64,000 nt of DNA from Nitrosomonas sp. Nm34 (GCF_900113925.1 NZ_FORD01000002.1:62001-126000), one strand, 5' to 3'. Positions 41,384 to 51,892 are shown, counted from the first letter of the stretch. Notes: generated by a model not told the origin, from the sequence alone. Numbers and translations: made by a program.

Positions 41384-42429
41384 TGTCGCTGGGCCCTGTG
41401 ATGCTCGATATCGCGAGCACTCAATTATCACCCGAAGATAAAGCAAGACTACTTCATCCTCTCACGGGAGGCGTTATCTTGTTTACCCGTAATTATGATT
41501 CAGTTGAGCAACTGACCTCCTTGACCGCCGAGATTCACGCACTCAGAACCCCACCGTTACTCATTGCTGTCGATCATGAAGGTGGCAGGGTACAACGTTT
41601 CCGCAAAGATTTTACTCCACTCCCCGCGATGCGCAAGCTGGGAAGGATATGGGACAAATCTCCCCGCCGGGCACGTCATCTGGCACAGCAAGCAGGGTAT
41701 GTGCTGGCAGCTGAATTATCTGTATGCGGTATTGATTTGAGTTTTACTCCGGTACTTGATGTCGATTTTGGGCAAAGTAGTGTGATTAGTGATCGCGCTT
41801 TCCATCGTATCCCGCAAGCCATTGCTGAGCTGGCGCATAGCTTGATGCTGGGTTTGAAATCAGCAGGCATGGTGGCCGTCGGTAAGCATTTTCCGGGGCA
41901 TGGACATAGTCAGGCAGATACGCATTTTGAGATCGCTGTGGATGGCCGTACCTTTGCCGATATCGAGCTGGATGATCTGATTCCATTTCGTCAGATGATT
42001 GGTTTTGGTCTGGCAGGCATCATGGCAGCCCATGTCATCTATCCCGAAATGGATAGACATCCTGCCGGCTTCTCCAACTTCTGGCTAAAAAATATTTTAC
42101 GCAATAATTTGAGGTTTGATGGCTGTATTTTTAGTGATGATTTGAGCATGCAAGGCACGAAAGGATATGGCAGCATTACTGAGCGTGCTGAGGCAGCATT
42201 ACAAGCAGGGTGCGATATGGTACTGGTATGCAATGATTTTCAGGCGACTGATCAATTGCTGGAAACATTGCAATGGGAAATTTCTGCTGCAAGTGTGGCG
42301 CGGTTAGCACGTATGCGTGGACGACGTCATGTGCCTTCAATGATAGTGCTCCATGACGATGCAAATTTCATGCTGGCTGCCAGGGAAATCAATGAAATTG
42401 GAATAGACGGTCAGCAATTGCTATTTTAA
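41380..42429 (+). CDS. nagZ: Beta-N-acetylhexosaminidase
   Basis: NagZ removes N-acetylglucosamine from anhydromuropeptides in cell-wall recycling and works in the cytoplasm. The 349-residue GH3 protein has [25 protein letters not shown], the loop with the acid/base His in [15 protein letters not shown], and the catalytic nucleophile Asp in [11 protein letters not shown]. It overlaps acpS by four bases and is the last gene of this block; a 123-base gap follows before lpdA. Confidence 0.96.
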   Translation: MMSLGPVMLDIASTQLSPEDKARLLHPLTGGVILFTRNYDSVEQLTSLTAEIHALRTPPLLIAVDHEGGRVQRFRKDFTPLPAMRKLGRIWDKSPRRARHLAQQAGYVLAAELSVCGIDLSFTPVLDVDFGQSSVISDRAFHRIPQAIAELAHSLMLGLKSAGMVAVGKHFPGHGHSQADTHFEIAVDGRTFADIELDDLIPFRQMIGFGLAGIMAAHVIYPEMDRHPAGFSNFWLKNILRNNLRFDGCIFSDDLSMQGTKGYGSITERAEAALQAGCDMVLVCNDFQATDQLLETLQWEISAASVARLARMRGRRHVPSMIVLHDDANFMLAAREINEIGIDGQQLLF

Positions 42430-42552
42430 TTGAATCAACCTCAAATGTACCTTCTTGATAGATTGCCGTGTGGAAGGCATTGTCATTGAAACGATAGTTT
42501 CTCATGACGAATTTTCCTTCGTTTATAACGACTCATTTTTATAAGGTGATTC

Positions 42553-44007
42553 ATGACTAAATCTTTTGATGTGGCTGTAATTGGCGCAGGTCCCGGCGGT
42601 TATGTGGCGGCTATCCGTTGTGCTCAGTTGGGTCTTAATACTGTTTGTATTGATGAATGGAAAAATGAGCAAGGTGTAGCGAGTCTGGGAGGCACTTGTC
42701 TTAACGTAGGGTGTATTCCATCCAAGGCGTTACTGGAGTCTTCCGAGAACTATGCACGTGCTGCGCATAAATTTATTGATCATGGCATTCATCTGGAAGG
42801 TTTGTCCATGGATGTGCCGGTGATGATTGCGCGCAAAAATAAAATTGTGAAGGCTTTTACCGGCGGGATTGCCATGCTGTTCAAGAAGAATAAGGTGACT
42901 TCTTTGCATGGCAGGGGCACTTTGCTTAAACAGGAGAACGGTCTCTGGAAAATTCAGGTAAAGAATAATTCTGAGGTCGAAGAAATTCAGGCTGAATACA
43001 TCATCATTGCAACCGGTTCAACACCCCGCCAATTGCCCTTCATCGAAGTAGATAATCATCGCATACTGGATAATAGCGGTGCGCTGGCGCTAACAGAAGC
43101 ACCCAAACGTCTCGGTGTCATTGGCGCAGGCGTGATTGGCCTCGAGATGGGCAGCGTATGGCGTCGGTTGGGCGCGGAAGTGACTGTGCTGGAAGCGCAG
43201 CCAAATTTTCTCATGGCCGCAGATGAACACATTGCCAAGGAAGCACAGAAAATCTTCACACGTGAGCTTGGTTTAATCATTCAGACGGGCGTCAAGATCA
43301 AATCGATCCAGGTTGAGGGGCAGCAAATAGTGGTTGATTATGCTGACGCTAAAGCTGATCCACAAAAACTGGAAGTCGATAAATTGATTGTCGCAATTGG
43401 CCGAGTTCCCAATACAGTGGGTCTGGCTACAGACGAGATTGGGTTAAAAATAAATGAACGAGGTTATATTGAGGTCGATGAGCACTGCTGCACTAATCTG
43501 TCAAAAGTATATGCCGTTGGCGATGTGGTCAGAGGTCCGATGCTGGCACATAAAGCGTCAGAAGAAGGCGTGGCTGTAGCAGAAATGATCGCTTCCACTA
43601 AGCAAGGTGATGCCAACGAGTCTGCTAAAGTTAATCTGGATATTATTCCATGGGTCATCTATACCTCACCGGAAATCGCCTGGGTAGGAAAAACAGAGCA
43701 GGAACTTAAATCGGCCGGTATTGCTTATCGCGCCGGACAATTTCCCTTTATGGCGAATGGGCGCGCACGTGCCCTGGGAGAAACCAGTGGTTTTGTCAAG
43801 GTGCTTGCTGATGCTGATACAGACCGTATTCTGGGCATCCATATGATCGGCCCGTATGTTTCTGAAATGATTGCAGAAGCCGTGGTTGCGATGGAATTTG
43901 CTGCCAGTAGCGAAGATATTGCCCGCATCATTCATGCGCATCCTTCGTTATCTGAGGTATTACATGAAGCCGCTTTAGCAGTAGATAAACGTGCGTTGCA
44001 TATCTAA
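42553..44007 (+). CDS. lpdA: Dihydrolipoyl dehydrogenase
   Basis: This is the E3 component of 2-oxoacid dehydrogenase complexes and of the glycine cleavage system. The 484-residue protein has the FAD motif VIGAGPGGYVAAIRCAQLG, the redox disulfide in GGTCLNVGCIPSKALL, an NAD-binding GVIGAGVIGLEMGSVWRRLG, the second FAD segment VYAVGDVVRGPMLAHKASEEG, and the C-terminal His-Glu pair in HAHPSLSEVLHEAAL. No E1 or E2 gene is adjacent, so its partner complex is encoded elsewhere. It converges with the next gene. Confidence 0.95.
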   Translation: MTKSFDVAVIGAGPGGYVAAIRCAQLGLNTVCIDEWKNEQGVASLGGTCLNVGCIPSKALLESSENYARAAHKFIDHGIHLEGLSMDVPVMIARKNKIVKAFTGGIAMLFKKNKVTSLHGRGTLLKQENGLWKIQVKNNSEVEEIQAEYIIIATGSTPRQLPFIEVDNHRILDNSGALALTEAPKRLGVIGAGVIGLEMGSVWRRLGAEVTVLEAQPNFLMAADEHIAKEAQKIFTRELGLIIQTGVKIKSIQVEGQQIVVDYADAKADPQKLEVDKLIVAIGRVPNTVGLATDEIGLKINERGYIEVDEHCCTNLSKVYAVGDVVRGPMLAHKASEEGVAVAEMIASTKQGDANESAKVNLDIIPWVIYTSPEIAWVGKTEQELKSAGIAYRAGQFPFMANGRARALGETSGFVKVLADADTDRILGIHMIGPYVSEMIAEAVVAMEFAASSEDIARIIHAHPSLSEVLHEAALAVDKRALHI

Positions 44008-44057
44008 TCATCAACTAAACTTGTCAATTAGCTAGCCAGTTATACTGCCGGATAATC

Positions 44058-44092
44058 GCTACCCCACCTTGCAAAAGAGCACAATGTGGGGT
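44058..44092. terminator. Possible bidirectional terminator between lpdA and the secreted-protein gene
   Basis: GCTACCCCAC (44058-44067) pairs with GTGGGG-T-TAGC (44086-44096, one bulged T). It lies midway between two convergent stop codons. The T-run after it on either strand is poor. A related hairpin occurs at 51893-51913 (both continue as ggggttagct). Confidence 0.5.
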
Positions 44093-44101
44093 TAGCTGTT
44101 A

Positions 44102-44623
44102 TTAATATTTTACACACTGAGTTTTATCAGGATTGACAGCGCAGGACCAGGTTGTCTGGCGGATACCGGCTGCTTTATTGAATAGGAACTCAGCTTTCTG
44201 CTGTTTGAGCTGCTCGGCTGTCGGCGTCACTTTCTCAGGGATGGAGCGTTCCTGAGTCCAGAATCTTATCCGGCAGAATTCAGTTGCTTTGCCGCAAATC
44301 TGAGTGATGGCAGCGCTATAGACCGTTTTATCCATTTCTTTGTTCAGGTCGACCAGTACCATATGGACAAATTTACCTGAAGTTCCTATTTCCAACACGC
44401 GGACCACTCGCCACCCTAAGCCGCTTGGCAACGATTCAGCTGCTTTTGGCGCAGCAGTTTCTTCAGAGGATGAAGCAGCTTCTTGAGAGGATGGAGCAGC
44501 TTCTTGGGGAGAGGAAGCAGCTTCTTGAGAAGATTCTGCTGATTCTGTTTCCTCAGATTGTGCCTGAGCTGCCCATAGTAACGTCATTGCAAGAAACATG
44601 CTGCCGATTAATTTTTTGTTCAT
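44102..44623 (-). CDS. Secreted protein with Ser/Glu/Ala repeat, function unknown
   Basis: I do not recognise this 173-residue protein. It has a clear signal peptide (MNKKLIGSMFLAMTLLWAAQA), then a low-complexity acidic stretch at about 26-60 made of four to five copies of a seven-residue unit (SSQEAAS, SPQEAAP, SSQEAAS, SSEETAA). A globular domain follows at about 65-173 with two or more cysteines (QICG, FCRI, SCAVNPDKTQC), which could form disulfides in the periplasm. ATG start at 44623 (complement) with a GGAGAA site upstream. It stands alone between lpdA and the divergent addB gene. Confidence 0.75.
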   Translation of the reverse strand: MNKKLIGSMFLAMTLLWAAQAQSEETESAESSQEAASSPQEAAPSSQEAASSSEETAAPKAAESLPSGLGWRVVRVLEIGTSGKFVHMVLVDLNKEMDKTVYSAAITQICGKATEFCRIRFWTQERSIPEKVTPTAEQLKQQKAEFLFNKAAGIRQTTWSCAVNPDKTQCVKY

Positions 44624-44771
44624 TCGTTCTCCTGATATCCTTCTTTCTCTTCTAAATAAAAGTGTTTCTGTTTCTGATTCTCAATTCTACCTATTTCAGA
44701 TAGATATGAACAGTCAACAGATGATGGTAAATTTGTACCCAAAGAAGTAGTAGAGGAGTAATCTGGAGCAC

Positions 44772-47495
44772 ATGAAATTATATCAACCTAATCTACAGCT
44801 AGCGGATAGTGAGGATATCCTCGTTAAATTAAGTCAGGGCATGACCGTGATTACCGGAAACCAGCGTCTGGCTCATGTGTTTCGTCAGCAGTTTGATCAG
44901 GCAGCCATCCTCAAGGACGCGAAAGTATGGCCGACACCGGACATTCTGCCATGGCATGGTTGGCTACAGCGTTTCTGGGAGGAATCGTTGATCTCTGGGG
45001 AGGTTCCTGAAGCTGGAAAATTGCTCGCGCCGCAGCAGGAACGCGCCCTTTGGCAAGAGCTCCTTAGCTCAGATCTGCCATTCCAGCCGATGGGTAAAAC
45101 TGCCGTGCAGGTGCAAAAAGCCTGGCAATTACTGTGGGAATGGCATTTGCCGCAAAACGAGTCGATTTTCCAGTATAACGAGGACAGCAGGTTATTCTGG
45201 AAGTGGCAATTGCTATTTCAACGTACCTGCCAGCAGAAAGGTTGGCTGTCTGCTAGCTGCTTGCCAGACAAGCTGCAGCAATACTTTGAGCAGGGAATAT
45301 TACTGCCGCCAGATGAATTAGTCCTGATCGGTTTTGATGAACTGAATCCTCAGCAATTAGCTTTGCTGGAAATATTCAATCGATCAGGCTGCCACGTGCA
45401 GTGGTTACAACTAAACCCAAAGATCAGTGAGATTGCACAGCTAGCCTGTACCGATCGGCGGCAGGAAGCAAAGCTTATGGCGCGCTGGGTGCGGCAGAGA
45501 CTGGAAGACAATCCCGCGGCACAAATCGGTATTGTCGTACCAGACCTGTCTGATATGCGGGAAATCATCGTGCACGCATTGGATGACATCCTGATACCCT
45601 CGACCTTCCATCCAGGCTATCCGCAACAGGAACGCCCCTACAATATCTCACTTGGCAAGCCATTGGCTACCTTTCCACTGGTGACGACCGCATTGAAGCT
45701 GCTTGATCTGTTAAAGCCAGCGATCAGTTTGTCAGATATCAGCCAATTACTTCACTCACCCTTTATGGGCGGGTGGGCGCAGGAGTCGAGTGCACGCGCT
45801 TTGCTCGATGTCCAATTGCGTGAAACAGGTGAGCCCAGCATATCGATTGGTACCTTGGCGTATTATGCTTCACACACCAGCCACAGTTATGCCTGCCCGG
45901 TGCTGGCGAAAAAGCTCGAGACGCTGGCAGGATGGCTATCCACCTGCTCACGTAGAGAGCACCCCGAGCAATGGGTGCGGCATTTCGACCACTTGCTCAG
46001 GACGATGGGTTGGCTGGAGGGTTATTCCTTATCGAGTGAAGAGTATCAGACATTGGAAGCATGGCGTACGTTGTTAGCAGAATTGGCCACGCTCGATTGG
46101 GTAAGGGGGGAGATCTCATTATCCGATGCATTAAGTCAGCTTTGGCAGATGGCAAGAGAGCGCATTTTTCAACCTCAGACAGGGGTTGCCCCGGTTCAAG
46201 TACTTGGACCACTTGAAGCCCATAGCCTTCAGTTTGATTATTTATGGATGATGGGGTTACATGATGGCATCTGGCCAGCATCGCCGCAGCCTAATCCTTT
46301 TATACCCTTGCCGTTACAGCGCAATCATGCATTGCCGCATTCGAGTGAACAGCGTGAGTTATTGGTAACACGGTTGTTTATGCAGCGCATTGTGACGAGC
46401 GCTGATCAGGTCGTGCTAAGCTATCCCCAGCGCAATGGTGACGAGGAGCTACGCGCTAGCCCTTTGATCAAGGGGTATCCCGCTGTTGCCGTGAGTGCAT
46501 TGTCAGCGAGTAAAATGACCTCATGGCGTGAAATGATTCATAGTCATCTTCAGTTGAGTGAATTGTTATACGATCCTGCTCCTGTACTGGAGCAGACAGC
46601 CACCAAAGGTGGCAGTTACATTTTCAAGCTGCAGGCCGCCTGCCCTTTTCGCGCATTTGCAGAACTGCGGTTGGGCGCGCGACCGCTTGGGCAAATCCAA
46701 TTCGGCTTGAGCGCCATGACCCGCGGCAATGTGTTACATCGCATCATGGAGAAAGTGTGGGAGAAACTTGATTCACATGAACAGCTGATAGCATTAGCAG
46801 ATACTGCGTTGAATGAACTGGTACTGGACCAGGTGCATGAAGTCATTCACATGACGGCTCCGCATTATCCACAAACATTCAGCCAACGTTTCCGCGAGAT
46901 GGAAATCAATCGCTTGCATCGACAAATAATGGCGTGGCTGGCGTTAGAAAAAGAGCGTTTGCCTTTTCGCGTGATTGCCCGAGAAAGAAAATATGAATTG
47001 ACGGTGGGCGCACTCAGCATTCAGCTTAAAATTGACCGCATCGATGAGATTGAACCGGGTCATCAATTGATCATAGACTACAAGACAGGCCGGGCTAAAG
47101 CCAGTCAATGGTTTGGCGATCCGCCCGATGAACCGCAACTGCCGCTATATAGTCTGGTTTTTCCCGATGATCTTGCAGGCATCGCCTTTGCCCAGATACG
47201 AGCCGGGCGGATGGCATTCAGCGGAATCACGATTGAAGAGGGCCTCTTGCCTGAGGTGAAATCATACGAAAAATTTAGTCAGAATCGTGAGATCGGTGAC
47301 TGGTCACAACTACTGAATCATTGGCGAAAAGCCCTGGAAAGGCTCAGCGACAGTTTTTGTCGTGGAGAAGCTGCCGTTAATCCCAAGCGATACCCTGCCA
47401 CGTGTACTTATTGCGCCTTGCAGCCATTATGCCGTATCACTGAATTAGCCCTGACAGGTGAAGTGAATATTGAAGAAGAGGAGAATGAGGGATGA
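44772..47495 (+). CDS. addB: AddB-like nuclease subunit, PD-(D/E)XK family
   Basis: This 907-residue protein matches the proteobacterial AddB-like group that pairs with an AddA helicase for double-strand break resection. It has an inactive helicase-like N-terminal part (ITGNQRLAHVFRQQF instead of a Walker A) and middle blocks typical of the group (QFDYLWMMGLHDGIWPASP). The C-terminal nuclease domain carries ELTVGALSIQLKIDRID and the catalytic IIDYKTGRAKASQW. Four cysteines, CPF at about residue 622 and CTYC with LC at about 877-886, fit an Fe-S staple. It overlaps addA by four bases. Confidence 0.88.
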   Translation: MKLYQPNLQLADSEDILVKLSQGMTVITGNQRLAHVFRQQFDQAAILKDAKVWPTPDILPWHGWLQRFWEESLISGEVPEAGKLLAPQQERALWQELLSSDLPFQPMGKTAVQVQKAWQLLWEWHLPQNESIFQYNEDSRLFWKWQLLFQRTCQQKGWLSASCLPDKLQQYFEQGILLPPDELVLIGFDELNPQQLALLEIFNRSGCHVQWLQLNPKISEIAQLACTDRRQEAKLMARWVRQRLEDNPAAQIGIVVPDLSDMREIIVHALDDILIPSTFHPGYPQQERPYNISLGKPLATFPLVTTALKLLDLLKPAISLSDISQLLHSPFMGGWAQESSARALLDVQLRETGEPSISIGTLAYYASHTSHSYACPVLAKKLETLAGWLSTCSRREHPEQWVRHFDHLLRTMGWLEGYSLSSEEYQTLEAWRTLLAELATLDWVRGEISLSDALSQLWQMARERIFQPQTGVAPVQVLGPLEAHSLQFDYLWMMGLHDGIWPASPQPNPFIPLPLQRNHALPHSSEQRELLVTRLFMQRIVTSADQVVLSYPQRNGDEELRASPLIKGYPAVAVSALSASKMTSWREMIHSHLQLSELLYDPAPVLEQTATKGGSYIFKLQAACPFRAFAELRLGARPLGQIQFGLSAMTRGNVLHRIMEKVWEKLDSHEQLIALADTALNELVLDQVHEVIHMTAPHYPQTFSQRFREMEINRLHRQIMAWLALEKERLPFRVIARERKYELTVGALSIQLKIDRIDEIEPGHQLIIDYKTGRAKASQWFGDPPDEPQLPLYSLVFPDDLAGIAFAQIRAGRMAFSGITIEEGLLPEVKSYEKFSQNREIGDWSQLLNHWRKALERLSDSFCRGEAAVNPKRYPATCTYCALQPLCRITELALTGEVNIEEEENEG

Positions 47496-50400
47496 CGAGG
47501 CAGCCAGGTGTGGCTGATCAGGCTGAGCGGTTGCGGGCGCTTGATCCGCAACACTCCTTTATTGTGCAGGCACCCGCTGGCTCGGGTAAAACCGGTTTAT
47601 TGACTCAGCGATTCCTGGTGCTGCTGGAAAGAGTCGACGCGCCGGAAGAAATCGTGGCGATTACTTTTACCCGCAAGGCAGCGAGTGAAATGCGGCAGCG
47701 CATTCTGCAGGCGCTAACGGATGCTCAAAATTCACTGCCACCGCAGGATCAGTATGCATATCAAACTTGGCAGCTGGCCCAGCGCGTACTGGCGCATGAT
47801 CGAGCCAATGAGTGGCAATTACTGGAAAATCCTGCCCGTTTACGTATCCAGACGATCGATTCCTTATGTGCCAGACTGGTTAGCCAAATGCCGATTCTTT
47901 CCAAACTAGGTGCGCTACCCTCCATTGCGGAGGATGCAGCAGAACTTTATCAACAGGCGGCCAGGCAAACGATTGAAGCAGTGGAAGAGGGGGATGAGTG
48001 GTCGCATGCGATTGCTCATCTGATTGAACATCTGGACAACCAACTGGATAAACTACAGCAACTGCTGGCCAGCATGCTCGCGCGGCGTGATCAATGGTTG
48101 TCTTTTCTGGCCGATCCCAATCATGCAGGGCTCATGCGTGATCAGCTGGAAGGCGCACTGGCTGAACTTGTGGTCGATGCCTTGCGGCGATTGGTCGATC
48201 ATATTCCGGTAACGGCTAAGGAGGAAATGGTGGCATTGGCAAGATTTGCTGCCAATCAGCTTGAAGGCGAAAAGAGCGCTTCTCCTATCACGCATTGCCA
48301 GAATATGCACACGTTACCAGGTGCGCAAATTGACGATCTGGCGCAATGGAAAGGGTTAGCCAGCTTGCTGCTGACGGGTAAAGGAGAATTACGGAAGAGA
48401 ATCAGCAAAAATGAAGGCTTTCCTCCTCCTCAGGGAAATAACCCAGAAGAAAAAGCGTACTGCCGCGACATGAAGCGGCGCATGGAAGCTTTGCTGGAAG
48501 CATTGGCAGCTGAAAGTAAATTTATTCAGCGCCTGGCACAGCTGCGAGAGCTTCCTGCCTATCAATACCAGGAAGAAGAGTGGGAGACGCTGCAAGCATT
48601 ATTCAAATTGCTTAGATTGACAGCAGGCTATCTCGAAATCACTTTCCGGCAAATGGGGCAGGTTGATTTCCCTGCGCTGACCCTGGCTGCAATTCAGGCG
48701 CTGGGAGAACCTGATGCCCCGACTGATCTCGCCCTGGCGCTGGACTATCGTATCCAGCATTTGCTGGTAGATGAATTTCAGGACACCTCCTTCAACCAGG
48801 CAGAATTGCTGGCGCGATTGACCGCCGGCTGGCAAGTGAACGATGGGCGCACCTTATTTCTGGTGGGAGATCCGATGCAGTCCATCTATCGCTTCCGGCA
48901 AGCCGAGGTCGGGTTATTCCTCGAAATTCGAGATCGTGGAGCGTTTGGCCAGATTCCGCTGGAATTCCTGCGCTTATCGGTCAATTTCCGTTCTCAGCAA
49001 GGCATCGTCCATTGGATCAATCAGCATTTCCCTCTTATTCTGCCAGAAAAGGATGACATGACTTTGAGTGCCGTTTCGTATGCGCCGTCAGTCGCCTTTC
49101 ATGCGACTTCAGCCCAAGAGCCAGTGATTTTTTATCCCTCGCTGCAACGTGATGGTTCTGCGGAAGCACAACAGATTGTATCGATAGTGCAGCGGGCTAA
49201 AGAGAGTTACCCGAATGGAACGACCGCCATTCTAGTGCGCAACCGTAGCCATCTCATGCAGATCATTGTGCACCTGAAACGGGCAGGACTGTCCTTTCAG
49301 GCGGTTGAAATCGAACAGCTTACTCATCGCCCTGTGATTCAGGACTTACTCGCGTTAACCCGCGCCTTGTTGCACCATGGCGATCGCATTGCCTGGTTGG
49401 CGATATTGCGCGCACCCTGGTGTGGGCTGACTCTGCAGGATTTATATGTGTTGGCGGGTCAGGATTGGCAGAAAACCATTATTGACCAGCTGCGGCATGT
49501 TTCCCGGCTTATGCAGCTTAGTGATGATTGCCCACTCAGTGAGGATGGCGAACAGCGACTGAGCCGTGTATTGCCTATCCTTGAGAGCGCGATTGCTCAG
49601 CAGGCAAAACGCTCGTTGCGCCGGAATGTGGAAGGGACCTGGCTTGCCTTGGGCGGGCCGGCCTGTGTGACAGATGAAACTGATCTGGATGATGCAGAAG
49701 TTTATTTTCAATTGCTGGAAAAGCTGGAAGAAACAGGTCAACCGCCGGATATCGAGCTCCTCAGTGAGCATGTCGAGCAGCTTTATGCCCTGCCCGATGT
49801 AGCAGCGGATAATTCGTTACAATTGATGACTATTCATAAGGCGAAAGGGCTCGAATTTGACACCGTCATCCTACCCGGCCTGGGTCACAGAGGTAGAAAT
49901 GAGGAGGCCAGATTATTGTACTGGATGAAACATCAATTGAAATCAGGCGAGCCGGCATTGCTGCTGGCACCGATCCATGCAGTGGGTGATGAGGCCAATC
50001 CGATTACCGCCTACTTACGCAAATTAGACCAAGTAAAAGGTGAGTGGGAAGAGGGTCGTTTGCTCTATGTTGCCGCCACGCGTGCCAAACATCAACTGCA
50101 TCTGTTCGGACATGTAAATCAGCCAGAGCTACCCGACAATATGGAAATCAAGGTGCCCCCGGCGAACAGCTTGCTGGCGCGGTTATGGCCGGTTGCTGCA
50201 GCCCATTTTCAGGCTTTGTTGCAGGAGGCTAACACACTGACGAAAGAAGCCGCGGAAAATACCGCGCAAGAAGTAATGACCGAAGCCCCGTTCTACTCCA
50301 GCAAGCGGTTACGGTTAGCGACTGAGTGGAGCCTGCCGGCGCCGCCCGAGGCCATCAAAGTGGCTATTGCGGCTGCTTATCACAATCCGGAAGAATCGGT

Positions 50401-50959
50401 TGAATTTGATTGGACGAGTGAAACCGCGCGGCGGGTCGGTACAGCGATCCACCGGTTGTTACAGCATATCGGCACTATCGGTATCGAACATTTTGCGCCG
50501 CAGGATGTGTCCCCCCTGGAGCGGGCGGGTCGTGCATTATTGCTGCAAATAGGCGTCACGCAGAACCATTTTGAGCAGGCACTAACCCAACTGTCCTCCG
50601 CGCTTAAGCGGTTATGGCAGGACGAGAGAGCGCGCTGGATTCTAAGCGGCCAACATGCCGAGGCACGTTGTGAATGGGCGTTGAGCGGTGTGCGCAAAGA
50701 GGGAATCGATCATATCGTCATAGACAGAACTTTTATCGATACCACAGGAACCCGTTGGATTATTGATTATAAAACAGGTATTCATAAGGGGGGAGATATC
50801 GAAGCCTTTCTCGATAATGAGCAGCTGCGCTATCGCCCGCAACTGGAACGCTACGCCAATTTGCTGCAACAGATGGAGGAACAACGCCCCATACGCCTGG
50901 GGTTGTATTTTACGTTGCTTGGGCAATGGCGGGAATGGACATTTGTAGCAAATGAATGA
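47492..50959 (+). CDS. addA: AddA-like UvrD-family helicase-nuclease
   Basis: This is the ATP-driven motor of the AddAB-type recombination nuclease, 1155 residues. Superfamily 1 motifs: Walker A QAPAGSGKTGLLTQRFL (about residues 25-41), Ia ITFTRKAASEMRQRI, II LLVDEFQDTSFNQ, III LFLVGDPMQSIYRFRQA, IV-like LSVNFRSQQGIV, V LMTIHKAKGLEFDTVILPG, VI LLYVAATRAKHQLHL. A C-terminal PD-(D/E)XK nuclease follows with WIIDYKTGIHKGG. It pairs with the addB gene overlapping it upstream. In place of RecBCD this complex would process broken DNA and, in some species, supply DNA for CRISPR adaptation. Confidence 0.93.
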   Translation: MTRQPGVADQAERLRALDPQHSFIVQAPAGSGKTGLLTQRFLVLLERVDAPEEIVAITFTRKAASEMRQRILQALTDAQNSLPPQDQYAYQTWQLAQRVLAHDRANEWQLLENPARLRIQTIDSLCARLVSQMPILSKLGALPSIAEDAAELYQQAARQTIEAVEEGDEWSHAIAHLIEHLDNQLDKLQQLLASMLARRDQWLSFLADPNHAGLMRDQLEGALAELVVDALRRLVDHIPVTAKEEMVALARFAANQLEGEKSASPITHCQNMHTLPGAQIDDLAQWKGLASLLLTGKGELRKRISKNEGFPPPQGNNPEEKAYCRDMKRRMEALLEALAAESKFIQRLAQLRELPAYQYQEEEWETLQALFKLLRLTAGYLEITFRQMGQVDFPALTLAAIQALGEPDAPTDLALALDYRIQHLLVDEFQDTSFNQAELLARLTAGWQVNDGRTLFLVGDPMQSIYRFRQAEVGLFLEIRDRGAFGQIPLEFLRLSVNFRSQQGIVHWINQHFPLILPEKDDMTLSAVSYAPSVAFHATSAQEPVIFYPSLQRDGSAEAQQIVSIVQRAKESYPNGTTAILVRNRSHLMQIIVHLKRAGLSFQAVEIEQLTHRPVIQDLLALTRALLHHGDRIAWLAILRAPWCGLTLQDLYVLAGQDWQKTIIDQLRHVSRLMQLSDDCPLSEDGEQRLSRVLPILESAIAQQAKRSLRRNVEGTWLALGGPACVTDETDLDDAEVYFQLLEKLEETGQPPDIELLSEHVEQLYALPDVAADNSLQLMTIHKAKGLEFDTVILPGLGHRGRNEEARLLYWMKHQLKSGEPALLLAPIHAVGDEANPITAYLRKLDQVKGEWEEGRLLYVAATRAKHQLHLFGHVNQPELPDNMEIKVPPANSLLARLWPVAAAHFQALLQEANTLTKEAAENTAQEVMTEAPFYSSKRLRLATEWSLPAPPEAIKVAIAAAYHNPEESVEFDWTSETARRVGTAIHRLLQHIGTIGIEHFAPQDVSPLERAGRALLLQIGVTQNHFEQALTQLSSALKRLWQDERARWILSGQHAEARCEWALSGVRKEGIDHIVIDRTFIDTTGTRWIIDYKTGIHKGGDIEAFLDNEQLRYRPQLERYANLLQQMEEQRPIRLGLYFTLLGQWREWTFVANE

Positions 50960-50995
50960 AACGGGAGAGAATCTCACTGTGCAGAATAAATGGCG

Positions 50996-51475
50996 TTATT
51001 TTCCGTTATATGCCCTTTGTAAAGCCGCGATGTCAAATTTCTTCATTTGGAGAAATGCTTGGGTAACGCGCGTCAGCCTCGCAGGATCTTGCGATTGCAT
51101 CATTTCATCCATAACAGCAGGAACGATCTGCCATGACAAGCCATATTTATCCTTAAGCCATCCACACTCAACTTCTTGCCCACCTTCGCTGGTAAGTCTT
51201 TGCCAGTAGAAATCAATTTCTTCCTGTGTATCACACTTGACGATAAACGATAGCGACTCGTTGAATTTGAAAAGTGGTCCTGCACTGATCGCCATGAACT
51301 CTTGTCCGAAGAGCTCGAAGGTTACGACATCTACTGTTCCCGAAGGCATATTGTGAAGCGTGGTAGTGCGCTTGATCCGAGAGTTCTTGAAAATAGACGT
51401 GTAAAATCCGGCAGCTTCTTTGGCTTCCTTGTCGAACCATAGATGTGGAACAATCTTCTGCTTAATAGTTGTCAT
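50996..51475 (-). CDS. VOC-family (PhnB-like) protein
   Basis: This is a 159-residue member of the glyoxalase/VOC superfamily, PhnB/3-demethylubiquinone methyltransferase-like group: KIVPHLWFDKEAKEAAGFYTS at the start, LFGQEFMAISAGPLFKFNES, and DKYGLSWQIVPAVM near the end. The start is set at the ATG at 51475 (complement) with GAGGAAA upstream; longer frames would run into the mobile element at 51505. The catalytic activity of this group is unknown, and the methyltransferase name used in databases is unsupported. Confidence 0.88.
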   Translation of the reverse strand: MTTIKQKIVPHLWFDKEAKEAAGFYTSIFKNSRIKRTTTLHNMPSGTVDVVTFELFGQEFMAISAGPLFKFNESLSFIVKCDTQEEIDFYWQRLTSEGGQEVECGWLKDKYGLSWQIVPAVMDEMMQSQDPARLTRVTQAFLQMKKFDIAALQRAYNGK

Positions 51476-51504
51476 GATATTTTTCCTCATAAAGGAAACA
51501 AGTA

Positions 51505-51606
51505 ATTCCATTTCCAAATCAAAAATAACGCGAAGGCGAGCCGCAGACAGTATAAATAATACGGCAAGGCGAAGCCGACAAAGTTAGTTTTGATTTAGAA
51601 ATGGAA
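51505..51606 (+). mobile_element. MITE-like inverted-repeat element, copy C
   Basis: This 102 bp element is bounded by attccatttccaaatcaaaa and its inverse ttttgatttagaaatggaa, the best-kept terminal repeats in the window. The interior holds acgcgaaggcgagccgcaga and acggcaaggcgaagccgaca. It lies 29 bases upstream of the VOC gene start, in its promoter region. Copy D lies about 315 bases away in opposite orientation. Confidence 0.85.
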
Positions 51607-51725
51607 CAATTTGAAGTTTCAGACACGATGACAGCACTAGCTGCCTGATATTGTTTCACTAGACACTTTCGACGGCTCAACAAATCTTGCTGCCACGACG
51701 AGGAATTGCGACCAAGGAACTTTTA

Positions 51726-51816
51726 TTAGCATCTTTTTGCAGCATCTGAAATAAACATTATCTTTCGATGATATAAGTCAGTTACCCACAGCCTTATCCA
51801 CGAAAATTGTGGATAA
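51726..51816 (+). repeat. DnaA-box repeat, copy 1
   Basis: This is a 91 bp unit matching 53334-53424 at about four in five positions without gaps, and more loosely 52265-52354. Its 3' part carries three nonamers close to the DnaA box TTATCCACA: ttacccaca (51782-51790), ttatccacg (51794-51802) and, reversed, tgtggataa (51808-51816, a perfect box on the other strand). The last two also form a perfect 8 bp stem with a 7-base loop. Confidence 0.8.
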
Positions 51817-51892
51817 TAAAATTTAGATTTACCTCACTTATTATTTCAATTGTATGCGTTGCATTATTGTTCGCTTTTTTAATCTCTCTTGG

